Positions 11,428-22,345 are shown, numbered from the stretch's first letter. The stretch: DNA of 64,000 bases from Cladocopium goreaui (GCA_947184155.2 CAMXCT020000491.1:1-64000); one strand, 5' to 3'. Translations and numbers: made by a program. The notes: generated by a model not told the origin, from the letters alone.

Positions 11428-11531
11428 GGAAAATGGTGGTTTTATGGGAAAATCATAGGAAAACCATAGGAAAACCATAGGAAAATGGTGGTTTTATGGG
11501 AAAATCATAGGAAAACCATCAGAAAATGGTG
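11428..11531. repeat. 52-bp tandem repeat
   Basis: GAAAATGGTG recurs at 11429, 11481 and 11522. The first two full units are 52 bases and contain TTTATGGGAAAATCATAGG plus AAAACCATAGG. Confidence 0.9.
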
Positions 11532-11534
11532 CTT

Positions 11535-11644
11535 TGACCCTCTCGCAAACATACGAAAAACGGATGGAAAATTCACCATTTGTATTGGATAACTCAACTA
11601 TTTCTATGGCCATGTCAATAGCTTTGTTAGCGTACCAGAGGGTA
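11535..11644. mobile_element. Family A element, diverged left end
   Basis: Left terminus TGACCCTCTCGCAAAC, right terminus TACCAGAGGGTA, with internal CAATAGCTTTGTTAG. It directly follows the 52-bp tandem repeat. Confidence 0.7.
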
Positions 11645-12402
11645 GTTCATCCAAATTGACATGACACTTGGGTGTGTTTTCATATGGGGGTAAAACCCCG
11701 TTATTGGCTGAACAATTGCAACCATGAGAATGAGAGTTTGATGCTTTAGTGGTTTCCAGCTGGGTTTTGTTGATCAGGCTTTGCCCCTGAAGTGACTAAC
11801 TGCATATCAGTTGTTTTGTTGGTTATATCTATATTCTCATGGGTCACATCCTTTCTTTGCCGGTGTATTCTCACTTATTGTTGACTAAATCAGATTGTTC
11901 TCTGATTTGTTCACCATGTTACTTGCATTGGTGCCTTTTTTCAGGTGAAATCCGATTTATTGGTTAACCTTCTGTGTACCTAGTGTTTTCCCCATTTGTT
12001 GGTTGCATTTTGTCTTACGTTACGATTTTTTAACGCTCAGCCACTGAAATTCCGCGGCTATGAATCAAAAGCGTGGTGCCCCGGTGAATATCAAAATCCA
12101 TGGTTCGTCCGCAACATGGCGTGTGAGGTTTGAAGCATCCCCCAATGCATCCGAGCATTGGTTAGCCCTAAGTCCTCCGAGTGAAAGCGCGACTCACAAG
12201 CGATTTCTATGGGGTGATCATTCCATCAATGAGGTTACAACCTTGGAGTTTTCAGTTGTTTTCTTCCTCCAAGTCATTCATCCAGATAACCATCGTTGCG
12301 GGTATGGCTTGGAGGAAATATACCAACTATTGATATTCCCATTGATGGTTATTACCTTCTATGGGATATCAATATAAAACCACTGTGACCGAGCCCTGGA
12401 AG
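11645..12402. other. No firm feature
   Basis: A 105-codon + open frame at 12060-12377 (MNQKRGAPVNIKIHGSSATW...) has ordinary composition but no recognised domain. It may be an exon or chance. Otherwise nothing. Confidence 0.3.
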
Positions 12403-12475
12403 AATGGTAAAGGGAATCATCCCCAAATGACCTTATTGCAGGTTAGTGAAATATTATAGTTTATCCAGATGGGGT
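12403..12475. mobile_element. Family B element, right part
   Basis: GGGAATCATCCCCAAATGACC and GGTTAGTGAAATATTATAG match the right two thirds of the full family B copies at 48163 and 56847. The left terminus is missing. Confidence 0.6.
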
Positions 12476-12492
12476 CAGAATCTTGCTGTACA

Positions 12493-12640
12493 ATCCATGG
12501 TTGTAGGCTACTGCGTGACCACCTTGCTCATCAGCTCTGCCGTGAAAGAGCTGTCGTCGCTGTTGGGCGAGCCGTTGGCTACCACGTTTTTGGAGACTTG
12601 TGCCCAGCATAACGTGATGGAACAAGTGTTGAGACCAACT
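12493..12640 (+). CDS. Candidate exon, hypothetical
   Basis: The + frame reads VVGYCVTTLLISSAVKELSS and then GEPLATTFLETCAQHNV, a GC-rich, non-repetitive stretch between a family B fragment (left) and a family H palindrome (right). A GTAG|G within ATGGTTGTAGGC at 12498-12509 could be its acceptor. No domain was recognised. The position between two transposon relics suggests an exon flanked by element-bearing introns. Confidence 0.28.
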
Positions 12641-12732
12641 TATTGGTGCTAAATACGTAGGGAATGGATGGGTTGCTGTGGGTTGCTGGGATGATTATTC
12701 CATATTATTCCCTCATTCCCTAAGCACCAGTA
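12641..12732. mobile_element. Family H palindromic element
   Basis: TATTGGTGCTAAATACGTAG at the left and CCCTAAGCACCAGTA at the right. The interior GGTTGCTGGGAT matches the inverted interior of the copy at 21165-21283. Confidence 0.65.
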
Positions 12733-13360
12733 AGCCAAGGGATTTGAAAAAACACATCGTGACTTTATTGATTTTAAGGACCAACATGGAGGGAAAATGG
12801 GGATTTAGTCCCCAAAAATGGGGGTTCAAGCCGGCACAATGTGGTGAGATTTTTGGTTTGTGAGCTTGTTGGGCTATGGTAGAGATGCGATGAGCTGTTT
12901 TATGGGTCTGCGGTCTATATGCTTGATGAGGGCAAACCCTTATCCAAGGTTCGATGGCTTTACAACAAAAGGACAGGAGGGGCCCAGTTTGTACCTTAAA
13001 ACAGTCAAAGAAGAGGAAACATGACCCACGGGATTATGATTATTACAGTTATAGCCCGAAATACCAGTTAGAAGTACTTATAACCCCATTTATATAATGT
13101 ATAATCCCATTGAAATAACCAGTAACTAATAAATGGCCATAAGTGTATATGTCTTTCAGAGGCAGATCGCCTTCGAGTTTATCGATGTATTTGCCGATGG
13201 TGACAGTGATGGTAAATGGCTTCCGGAAATAGCGGGACTTCCTGTTACCCCATGTGCATTGGTAAGTATCCTTCACTGGTTAGATAGCAATGGCGAATAT
13301 TGCTTTGTGAGAACAGTCAGACGATCATGGTTGCTGGAAAACTATAAGATATTTCAAATT
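12733..13360. other. No firm feature
   Basis: Contains the dispersed phrase ATAGCCCGAAATACCAGTTA (13051-13070), which also occurs near 21531, so part of this is an old repeat. A + frame at 13133-13543 is open but runs into a microsatellite. Confidence 0.35.
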
Positions 13361-13361
13361 A

Positions 13362-13412
13362 TCATTATTGCTATTATTATTATCATCATTATTATTATCA
13401 TATATGTAAATA
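13362..13412. repeat. (ATT/ATC)n microsatellite
   Basis: About 14 ATT or ATC triplets in tandem. Confidence 0.9.
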
Positions 13413-13665
13413 CATATAATATCTGTGCATTTGTTCCAGTAAAACTGTCTGTTTCAACTGATCGCCCGCCCTTCTGCTTTCTGCTTGAGCCACGATTTCC
13501 CCATGAACCGTTCGAGAGATCGACCGTGAACCGAACATATTAAGCATTAGTTGTAAGTTATAGATAAACTTGGCGAAATAAAAAGTGAAACAGGATGTTT
13601 GATCAATCTCATTTGCTCCCATTATTATCCATTATCCATGGTTAAATCCCAATTGTCCGAACGAT

Positions 13666-13788
13666 TTGGGGCACCACCAAGCGTTATTCGTTTGCCCGCC
13701 CAAACCGCCCAAAAAGGATCGTTTTGGCCAGCCTCAAACTGACAGCGACTTTGCCCGGTTGCTGAATGCCGTGGTGCTGTCTCAGCAG
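13666..13788 (+). CDS. Candidate exon, hypothetical
   Basis: The frame reads PPKPPKKDRFGQPQTDSDFA and RLLNAVVLSQQ and ends at CAG|GTGCGA, a good GT donor in phase 0. The basic/proline-rich start and polar content look like real protein. The acceptor is not obvious and no domain was recognised. Confidence 0.32.
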
Positions 13789-14136
13789 GTGCGATGCTGC
13801 CGAAGAGTTGGTTGTGTCATGTTGTGTGTAATTGGCCACATTTGGACAACCCCTTTTTATAGAGTTTCTGGGAGACAACGGGAGAATCATCTGGAAATGG
13901 TAGGTTTCACCATTTGTTCAGGCGGTTGTTCTACCAATAAGAGTTCGTGATGAACCACCAAACGTGGGAATTGCACGCCGAAATCTATGTGGCAAGAAAC
14001 TCTTTTAGAAGTGGATTCGAAGTGGATGGGATGTATTGGGAGCTGTGTTGATGCCCCTGTTTTTTTTTGAGGGGGGACTGGAGTACATAAAATATAATGT
14101 TCCTTTAAATGATCTCCAATGGTCTACGTTACTGCA

Positions 14137-14181
14137 GCATTGGGATGCATTGGGATGCATTGGGATACATTGGGATGCATT
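14137..14181. repeat. GCATTGGGAT 11-bp tandem repeat
   Basis: Four to five copies of GCATTGGGAT(G/A). Confidence 0.9.
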
Positions 14182-14290
14182 GTGAGCATTACTGTCTGTA
14201 GGTGCCACCAATCAATACGGATATTATATACATATACACACAGCGGTCACAACATTCACTGCTGTTGGAAATATACACAATTTATTTTGT

Positions 14291-14596
14291 AGATGGATGG
14301 ATGGATGGATAGATAGATAGATAGATAGCTAGATAGCTAGATAGCTAGATAGCTAGATAGATAGATAGCTAGATAGATAGATAGCTAGATAGATAGATAG
14401 ATACATCGATAGATAGGTAGATAGATAGACAGATAGACAGATAGACCGCCGATAGACAGATAGACAGATAGACAGATAGACAGAGAGACAGAGAGACAGA
14501 GAGACAGAGAGACAGAGAGACAGAGAGACAGAGAAACAGAGAGACAGAGAGACAGAGAGACACAGAGACAGAGAGACAGAGAGACAGAGAGACAGA

Positions 14597-14628
<32 letters not shown>

Positions 14629-14960
14629 TAGATAGGTAGATAGGTAGGTAGATAGATAGATTAGGTAGATTAGATAGTTTAGATTGATTAGATAGACTAG
14701 GTAGACTAGGGAGATCTGGTAGATTAGGCACGTTAGGTAGATTAGGTAGGTTAGATAGATTCGATATATTTCAGATATAGATTAGATGTAGCTTGGATAT
14801 GATTAGACATAGATTAGATATATATATATATTATATACAGATTAGATATAGATTAGGTAGATTAGGTAGATTATGGTAGACTAGACAGGTTAGATGGATT
14901 GGATTGATTAGGTAGATTAGATATGATTAGCTGGATGAGATGAGATGAAACTAGATTAGA
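14291..14960. repeat. Graded GATA / GACA / GAGA microsatellite
   Basis: Starts as GATG, passes through GATA with GCTA variants, then GACA+GATA, then GACAGA, then GA, then back to GATA and a degenerate GATTAG/GGTAGATTAG tail. The reverse strand reads as Ser/Leu-rich peptide (LSLSLS), an artefact. The gradient suggests stepwise slippage. Confidence 0.95.
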
Positions 14961-15079
14961 CCTTTTTTGATTAGAATAGATTTTAGATTAGATTAGATAG
15001 ATAAATATCAGATAATGAGTCTTACACAGCTAGGGTTTTGCTATATCATGAAGGAAGCCACCGATGTACCAGGGACCTG

Positions 15080-15208
15080 AATCCATAGCCGCACTGACAG
15101 CTCAGAGGAACCACAGGCTAGCGGCCAGTCGTTGGCAAATTCCAACGTTGACAGCTGGGTTTGGACGTTGGCTCAGATCTATGACGATTGCGATAACTTG
15201 GAACTGGT
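15080..15208 (+). CDS. Candidate exon, hypothetical
   Basis: The + frame reads IHSRTDSSEEPQASGQSLAN and then SNVDSWVWTLAQIYDDCDNL, ending at GAACTG|GTAGGT, a donor-like site. The reading is acidic and non-repetitive. Downstream the frame stays open to 15356 but loses GC content. No domain was recognised. Confidence 0.32.
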
Positions 15209-15465
15209 AGGTACATACCAGTTCAACGTGTCAGTGATGCCGCAACTCATGCTCGAGGAAAGGATGTCCTGCTTTCCATCCTTTGGGCACGAGAAAACAA
15301 TGTCGGCATTTTGGCAAATTTGCAGTCGTGACTTTGCCTGGAAAGCGTATTGCCCTTAAAACGAACAATGTCACCTCACATCCCCTTGGTGTCATCAAAC
15401 ATGTCTGGGACTGGGAAATTCCCTATGTTTTTTTTCTCCGGTGTTCATAGGAAATTCCAACTATC

Positions 15466-15563
15466 AATCCCAGATGCTCCATGTATGGAATATGTACCTA
15501 CATTTACCCTAAAAATTGCTCAAATGTAGGTAAATATTCCAGCACCATGGAGCATCTGGGAAT
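15466..15563. mobile_element. Near-perfect hairpin element
   Basis: The left arm (starting AATCCCAGATGCTCCATG) and right arm (ending CATGGAGCATCTGGGAAT) are inverted repeats of about 40 bases with a few mismatches around a short AT loop. 98 bp, non-coding. No second copy was found. Confidence 0.7.
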
Positions 15564-16440
15564 GGAGGATTTTCAATTGCTCGGTTTGTTTACCGGAGGG
15601 AATGGATAATAACCATCCTGTGCTTTGGTGGAGAACAACAGACATCTATATCTATATACGTTGAGGTCTGCCCCCGCCCACTAACAGTTCAAAACTGCCC
15701 CCCCTTCATAAACCACATACCAAAAAAGCACAATCATATTGGTGGTAACTCAGGCCATTTTAGGGGATCCTTAGGGTCTGCTTAGGAGAAGAAGTGATCT
15801 AGGTGGGCCGTACAAGTAACAGAGGGTGGAGTAGTGAATGCAACAACATCACTACCTTTGAGGTGGCATTGTTTGTGGTTAAACCATTTAAATCATTTTA
15901 ACGAACATCCTTTTGTATTGCGCCATATTGTTGGAGCCATCAGGACATGTTTGCTGAACTTGTCATCAACTAGCCAAAAAATCAAAGTATCGATGTTGCT
16001 GTTGATATCCTTTGATGGTTGGAACGTTGGAATGGTTCTGGGAAGTCTGACAGCTGACATCATTTTGTTTATCTGAATATTTGTGTGTCAAATAGCAATG
16101 GCAATGATATGGTATGATGATGCAAGGTGTTGCATCGATATGATGATACGATATTATGACTCATGACATTCTTTACAATATTGAATGCAGCATACCTGAG
16201 ATACCGAGATACTGCAATCAAACGGTCCAACCATTGTAAGTTATAAGTGAAAAGCGTTACAAAGGCGTGCCTCCAACAATAGTTGTTGAGGTTCTTAATA
16301 AACATCATATGATAATTACATTTTTTTCACATTCCCGCTCCTGGCATGGGCTCACTCTTGAGTTTTTTTTTTGGAAAGGAGGTTGGAAAAAAGGAAATGG
16401 TGTGAGACATTTGCCGGGCCGCTGGTCCGAAGGCTGTCGA
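15564..16440. other. No firm feature
   Basis: AT-rich, with an 80-codon + open frame at 15834-16076 of no recognised family and a small perfect hairpin around GATGCAA GGTG TTGCATC near 16118. Confidence 0.35.
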
Positions 16441-16477
16441 GGCCAGGTGGCCTGAGATTCATTTTTTCCAAAGAAAT

Positions 16478-17720
16478 TGTGCTTTTTTCGTGCTTTTTTC
16501 GTGCTTTTTTCGTGCTTTTTTTGTGCTTTTTTTTGTGCTTTTCCGGCGCTCCCGAGCACCAAAAAAAGCACAAAAAAAACACAATTCATACCACAAAAAA
16601 AGCACAAAAAAAAACGCAATTCATACCACAAAAAAAGCACAAAAAAAACTACAATTCATACCACAAAAAAGCACAAAAAAAACATAATTCATACCACAAA
16701 AAAAGCACAAGAAAAAAACACAATTCATACCACAAAAAGCACAAAAAAACCTACAATTCGTACCACAAAAAAAGCACAAAAAAAAAACACAATTCATACC
16801 ACAAAAGAAAGCCCAAAAAAAAGCAAAAAAAACAATTCATACCACAAAAAAAAGCACAAAAAAAACCACAAATCATGCGCGTTTCCAGCCCGTTCGCATG
16901 TGAAATTGTGAAGGGAAACTATTATCTAATTTGTTTTCAATTGCCAGAAAGCACAAAAAAAAGCAAAAAAAAACACAATTCATACCACAAAAAAAAGCAC
17001 AATTCATACCACAAAAAAAAGCACAAAAAAAAGCACAATTCATACCACAAAAAAAACAAAAAAAAAGCACAATTCATACCACAAAAAAAAGCACAAAAAA
17101 AAGCACAATTCATACCACAAAAAAAAGCACAAAAAAAAGCACAATTCATACCACAAAAAAAAGCACAAAAAAAAGCACAATTCATACCACAAAAAAAAGC
17201 ACAAAAAAAAGCACAATTCATACCACAAAAAAAAGCACAAAAAAAAGCACAATTCATACCACCACAAAAAAAAGCACAAAAAAAAGCACAATTCATACCA
17301 CAAAAAAAAGCACAAAAAAAAGCACAATTCATACCACAAAAAAAAGCACAAAAAAAACACAATTCATACCACAAAAAAAAGCACAAAAAAAAGCACAATT
17401 CATACCACAAAAAAAGCACAAAAAAAAGCACAATTCATACCACAAAAAAAAGCACAAAAAAAAGCACAATTCATACCACAAAAAAAACCACAAAAAAAAG
17501 CACAATTCATACCACACACAAAAAAAAGCACAATTCATACCACAAAAAAAAGCACAATTCATACCACAAAAAAAGCACAAAAAAAAGCACAATTCATACC
17601 ACAAAAAAAAACACAAAAAAACAAAGTCATTTTCCTTTTTTTCCTGCGCCAGTTTTGCTTTTTTTTGTGCTTGTTTTGTGCTTTTTTTCTGTTTTTTTCT
17701 GCTTTTTTTCTGCTTTTGGA
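16478..17720. repeat. A-rich about 36-bp minisatellite with inverted arms
   Basis: The body (16559-17620) is tandem copies of CACAATTCATACCACAAA plus AAAAGCACAAAAAA, roughly 25 to 36 bases each. At 16873-16950 a non-repeat insert interrupts it. Both flanks carry the inverted pattern GTGCTTTTTT (16480-16545 on the left, 17652-17720 on the right). The long Lys/Ser/His + frame and Cys/Phe - frames are forced by the repeat and are not called as genes. Confidence 0.92.
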
Positions 17721-17892
17721 AAGTCGCTGCTTTTAAAGCATTTTCAATTGGCCAGCCCGGCCCAGCTCCAGCCCCCCCTCAGCCAGCCAGCCCGCCAGGC
17801 CTCTAGTCCCCCAGCATTGCTCCCAGGCTCAGCCCCCAACCCTTGCCCAGGGTCAGTCCAGCAGCCCCGGCCTTTATATGTATTGTACACAC

Positions 17893-18125
17893 ACATTCTA
17901 TTGTTTTGCTATCGGCGCTGCGATGGGCAACATTCTAAACCCTAACAGAATTACTTTTCCATCGGCATTGTGGTGGGCAGCATCCTAAACCCTAACCAGT
18001 GTTGCTGTGCCATCAGCGCTGCAATGGGCAGCATCCGAAACCCTAAACAGTATTGCTTTGCCATCATCGCTGCAATGGGCAGCATCCAAAACCCTAAACA
18101 ATATTGCTTTGCAATCAGCAGCATC
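17893..18125. repeat. 51-bp tandem repeat containing CCCTAA
   Basis: Units begin CAT(C/T)C at 17931, 17981, 18032 and 18083 (period 50-51). Each contains GGGCAGCAT or a variant, followed by AACCCTAA. In one + frame the unit is 17 codons (AAMGSIRNPKQYCFAII). The CCCTAA(A) word equals the plant-type telomere motif complement, but only once per unit. Confidence 0.9.
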
Positions 18126-18317
18126 ACTACCCACAAGGTGCTGACAAGCTGGATGCATGAGGCATCCCATTGGAAATGCCAATGTCGAATTTTGACAGCA
18201 AGGACTTCTGGGCATGGCAAGAAAATATGCCGACCGTGGAGCCAACTTGCACGGAATATGCCTGGTCATCTAGCCTTAATAAGGGGAAATGAAAGTCATA
18301 TTGGGGACTACAACCTG

Positions 18318-18356
18318 ATTTTTTTTGTGTTTTTTTTTGTGGTATGAATTGTGGTC
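18318..18356 (-). repeat. Single inverted unit of the A-rich minisatellite
   Basis: TTTTTTTTGTGTTTTTTTTT followed by GTGGTATGAATTGTGGTC is the reverse complement of the 16559-17620 unit (CACAATTCATACCACAAA), about 700 bases beyond the array. Confidence 0.8.
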
Positions 18357-18820
18357 ACTGTTAGTGTCACGAGGCAGAGCCCAATATATACGAACAATTG
18401 CCCAGGGGCCCAGCACGGTGCTTGTTTGAAGGTATAACGGTATCACCCCACCTACCTCAACGAATATACAACGAATTCCAATCAAGTTGCAGGTTGAATC
18501 CTGAAAGACATATTGTTTTGTTTATGGTGGTGTTGTGTTAGCAAAAACATTCTAATTATTATCAGGCATACAATGACATACTTGAAGTTCTGTGATGTTG
18601 CGTCATGTGTCTTTATTTGCTAGATGAGATTTCCTTGTCTTTTCACTACTGAAAATGTGACGCTCTGACATTAGGTGCTATATGGTGGCACGAGTCTGCC
18701 CATGGATGCTCGGAAATGCAGTAAGACCTGGGTTGTTTTGAGATATATACCAGTCCTGTTGAAAAGGGCATTCAAATTTATATGAGCCGAAACGCTTTGA
18801 TGCTGAGCATGCTATTGCCA
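18357..18820. other. No recognisable feature
   Basis: Unremarkable AT-rich sequence with no long open frame and no palindromic termini. Confidence 0.4.
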
Positions 18821-18823
18821 TTG

Positions 18824-18871
18824 GATATATATATATATAATTATATATATATATATAATTATATATATATA
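18824..18871. repeat. Palindromic (TA)n/ATAATTAT tract
   Basis: TA runs interrupted twice by AATT at regular spacing, giving perfect self-complementarity. Confidence 0.9.
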
Positions 18872-19419
18872 GTGACATTGGGTTTGCATTCGCAATTTTC
18901 ATGCGCAAATGTTCGCTCCAAATTGCCGCAAAGAGGTTGTTTCCACTGGTTCAATGTACCTACCTTTCGGCCTGGGAACGCGTGATTTGCCTTGAGGCAT
19001 CACCTTCTGTTGATTTACATGTTCCTATTCCCAAGCACCAGATTCCCGATGATTCCAAATGATTCCAAATGAGTTGTGTGGGGTGGATTGCTTATAAGTT
19101 ATGTAACCTTTCACCGCAGAACTTGTCCCAAACTCAGGAAGGTTTACTGCTGAATCCTTGGGATATGCCACTCCCATCCCAACTCCTTCTGCAAGACACC
19201 GGGGAAACTCGGATTTATTTGCAGCCTGGTTTGGGGGTTGGTCTAGGATGGTCTACGTGCGAGGCTAAACGTTGGTTTGTTGGCTTGTTGGGTACGGTAT
19301 GATGGCCATAGTATGCTTGAGAATGGTGGTTAGTGGATATTCCAAAAAATAAACATGATCATCTGGGGAGGGATGCGAGGGTGCTCCACATGTTCTTTTA
19401 AAATCCATAAAACATAAAA
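18872..19419. other. No firm feature
   Basis: A 77-codon + open frame at 19069-19302 has ordinary composition and no recognised domain. Phrases around 19230-19310 resemble 12842-12890, so it may be part of a dispersed repeat. Confidence 0.3.
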
Positions 19420-19535
19420 GGTGGTGCCCCCCCCAGTTATAAATGGGTTATAATCCCATTAACTATAGATCACCTATAAACCATAGTTATTGGACTTATA
19501 AACCAACTTAGCTAACTATGGGGCACCACCCTGTA
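19420..19535. mobile_element. Family E palindromic element
   Basis: GGTGGTGCCCCCCCCAGTTA at the left and TAGCTAACTATGGGGCACCA at the right. It is nearly identical, in inverted orientation, to 27368-27493, differing by one C in the homopolymer, a 4-base indel and about one substitution. MITE-like, non-coding. Confidence 0.85.
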
Positions 19536-19689
19536 GCAGTATTGGATGTTTGACCACTAGAGAAATGCCACTAAGAGGGATCTCCGCTGAAACAAACTAG
19601 GGATCTTTGTTGGTGTGCCATGATCATTTCGCCGATTGAAATCTGAACTATACGCTGACTGACTTGTTCTTTGGGCGAACAAATGTGTA

Positions 19690-19900
19690 TGTATATATAT
19701 ATAATATTATATGTATACATAATTTATATCAGTCCTGGAATGCATTTGCGGATTCCATGTCGAAAAGACCGCGGAAAAAAAAAACAAACACATACATGTA
19801 TACACATTAAAAACAAACAACTACATATATACATATATATATATACTGATATACATACATATATATATATTATATATATATATATATTCACATAGATTTT
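19690..19900. repeat. TA/CATA microsatellite cluster
   Basis: Several TA and TACA runs separated by short unique sequence. Confidence 0.85.
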
Positions 19901-20003
19901 TTATTTGTAATCATGTACAGATGCACATATCCCAAACATGACCCACATATGTGTATAATTTCATATGCAAAAACACTAAAGACAGAACCCTTCTGGAATC
20001 ACC

Positions 20004-20110
20004 GTGAGGATGGGACGGTCCGGAGCCGAGGTCTTCGTTGAAAAGTTGGAAGGCGCGACCCTTCCCTGGGCCTTGAGCGCGGAGGACTTCGAGAAGTCCT
20101 GGCTGCCCAG
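20004..20110 (+). CDS. Candidate exon, hypothetical
   Basis: The + frame reads VRMGRSGAEVFVEKLEGATL and PWALSAEDFEKSWLP, ending at CCCAG|GTGCGT, a good GT donor. The other two + frames have stops within the island. The sequence is GC-rich and looks like a folded-domain fragment, but no family was recognised. A family A element lies 59 bases downstream, inside the presumed intron. Confidence 0.38.
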
Positions 20111-20168
20111 GTGCGTCAGAAATCCCATGGGGGTTCCAGAAATGGGAGATCCCCAATAGCTGGATGGT

Positions 20169-20272
20169 TACCCTCTGGTAAACTAACATAGCTATTGAAA
20201 ACGGCCATTGATAGTGGATTTACCCATAAAAAATTGTGATTTTCCATAGCTATGTTAAATTACCAGAGGGTA
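20169..20272. mobile_element. Family A palindromic element
   Basis: Classic termini TACCCTCTGGTAAACTAAC and TTAAATTACCAGAGGGTA, 104 bp. Confidence 0.9.
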
Positions 20273-20280
20273 ATGGAAAA

Positions 20281-20337
20281 TCCCAATCAAAATGGCTGAT
20301 GAAATGGGGTACCCCCATGGATTGGAAACCTCCATTT
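20281..20337. repeat. Family G-like fragment, inverted
   Basis: Reverse complement begins ATGGAGGTTTCC followed by a GGGGGTACCCC block, as at 4103 and 43931. Confidence 0.5.
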
Positions 20338-20464
20338 CTCGAAAAAATGAACCCATAGACATGTTTAGTTTCTGATGAAATATATCGAACTGATCTCACT
20401 GTATACGTATGTTGGTGTATAAACACTTTCAACTTATTGCGATAACTAACAAAGAAAGGTGTAT

Positions 20465-20510
20465 ATTGGGTATTACAACCAACTTGGCTAACGCTTTGGA
20501 CACCACCTTA
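20465..20510. mobile_element. Family E right-end fragment
   Basis: ACAACCAACTTGGCTAACG and GGACACCACCTTA correspond to the right end of family E. The left half is absent. Confidence 0.5.
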
Positions 20511-20821
20511 TTTGCATATTCACGAGTTGGAGCTCTTATATTGTTCGAAATCGTTTGGTTCGTGAAACTCCTCCAAACCTGGCTTTGAAGCATGATTCCT
20601 ACAGTATGAGCTGGGAATGGATGTGTCCAAACAACGAGGATACCTTCAAGTTTTGTTTTTTTCTTGAACAAAATGATGATAAATTCTCAAATGTTGGGTG
20701 ATTCTCCCTTCAATTTTCAGGCAACCCCATCTATATGTTTTTGTTGTTTGACGGACGGGACGTCTTCAAATGGATAGCAAGACGATCCACCTTTTTTTCA
20801 TGGCAATTCAATGGTGAAATT

Positions 20822-20870
20822 CATAAAATGCCTGGGATTTTCCATTGCCATGTTTGATTACTGGAGGGTA
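20822..20870. mobile_element. Family D right-arm fragment
   Basis: GGGATTTTCCATTGCCATGT followed by TTGATTACTGGAGGGTA matches the family D terminus. Confidence 0.55.
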
Positions 20871-21164
20871 GTCTAGTCTTCCAATTTGGGGGCAGCGAAT
20901 AGCTTATACACAATTACGTCATTCAATGTTGTTGGTGTTTTAACCTGTTTTAACGCAGCAATATTTCACCAGCGGTCACTTTCTACACTTGGGAGTTCTT
21001 CCTTCTTGACAATGATTTCAATATTTGCCAAAATGATTTTGTTGATTGGCATTCTGCCAGTGTTAAGCGTTGGGGTGCAAGACATGTCACAGTTTTTTTC
21101 CAGCTATGGGCACAATCCTCTTAATACTCAGTCAGTATTTGTTCTGTATCCCTAAGCATTCAAC
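20871..21164 (+). other. Weak open frame, hypothetical
   Basis: An 89-codon + frame from 20886 includes hydrophobic stretches (MILLIGILPVLSVGV). It may be chance. No family was recognised. Confidence 0.15.
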
Positions 21165-21283
21165 TGACTGGTGCGTTTTACGCAGGGAATTTTCGGGAAT
21201 GATCCACTGGCTAACAATAATCCCATATAATCCCAGCAACCCCCAGCAACCCATCCATTCCCTACGTAAAACGCACCAGCAGA
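21165..21283. mobile_element. Family H palindromic element
   Basis: CTGGTGCGTTTTACG at the left and CGTAAAACGCACCAG at the right, with interior ATCCCAGCAACCCCCAGCAA. It is the inverted relative of 12641-12732. Confidence 0.75.
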
Positions 21284-22072
21284 TCATGGGAAAATGGTTT
21301 CAGGATTGGATGTGCACCCCGGTAAGCTGACATTAAGCTGACAATAACCATGATTGGTGTAACGAATTTATATATATATATATATATTGTATATAGAATA
21401 TATAGAATTACGGGAAGTATCCCAAGTTTTGCATGTCAGTTTCGAAGTGGAACTGTTAAGAACCTTAGTTAAAAGTAAGTACCAACTGGACATTCCAAAA
21501 AATGCGAAATTCCAAGTCATTCAGAGTTATGGCCCGAAATACCAGTTATAAGTACAAACAAAACCCCATTTATAGAATGTAGAATCCCATAGAAATAACC
21601 AGGTCTAAGTTATAAAGCTATATAAATGACCATGACAGCTTGGATTTGGAAAATCGGATCCCCTCAATTCCTACGGATGATCATCGATCATCAGCCCAAA
21701 AAATGGCAACTTGGGGGGCAAACCCTTTTCTCTCTGTGCTGGTGAAATTTAGATATTTTCTGGTTCGTTAAACCCCCATAGTTGACAGGTTTGGTTTGGT
21801 AAATGTCGATTTAGTTGGTAAAATCGCCATTTGTTTCGTGGTGAAACCCTGACTTTTTGCGCTGGCCAAAAATACCCCAACTAATTGGCTTCTGAACCAG
21901 TTACGAACTGCGCCCCTCGCATCCAAGTACTTGCGGGATATTCCCACTTAGTGACTCGTGCTTTATCCTATATAGAAACGAGATAAACTATGGTTACGAA
22001 CTATAGTTCCTAAGTCGGATACTCTATTTTTTCCAAAACCCGATTTTTATTTCGTAAACCCCAAAACCTTGT
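21284..22072. other. Featureless, with dispersed-repeat phrases
   Basis: Includes a TA run (21369-21386) and GAAATACCAGTTATAAGTAC, shared with 13055-13085 and 2560-2650. No open frame of interest. Confidence 0.4.
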
Positions 22073-22179
22073 AATGTGGTTAAAACAATAATAAACCATC
22101 CCCCAATCATCACCATTTTTATAGGTGGTATAAACCATTCCCAGTCATGGGTGGTTTATGGCATTGTTTTAACCACATT
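22073..22179. mobile_element. 107-bp inverted-repeat element
   Basis: AATGTGGTTAAAACAAT plus AAACCATCCC on the left is matched by GGGTGGTTTATGGC and ATTGTTTTAACCACATT on the right, about 30 bases with few mismatches. Single copy in the window. Confidence 0.75.
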
Positions 22180-22194
22180 AAAGAAAGCTAAACA

Positions 22195-22345
22195 AGTTAC
22201 ATCGGGCACCCGACCCAGCCAGGTCACACGTGGACCGTGCTGATGGCGCCACATCGCTGTGTTTGGAGGTGCTGTGCCCAAGGACCTTGCCACGAGGCAA
22301 CCGGTGGGATGAAGGGAAGCGAAGGAGTCACTGGAAGTGTGCAAT
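22195..22345 (+). other. GC-rich coding-like island
   Basis: The + frame reads HVDRADGATSLCLEVLCPRT and is open to 22424. The reverse frame is also open. Unassigned. Confidence 0.2.

Noticed and set aside
14369-14731. 120-codon Ser/Leu-rich reverse frame
   Set aside because: Pure translation of the GATA/GACA/GAGA microsatellite.
16371-17945. 524-codon + frame rich in Lys, His, Ser and Tyr
   Set aside because: Almost entirely translation of the A-rich minisatellite and its T-rich arm. No independent protein-like segment.
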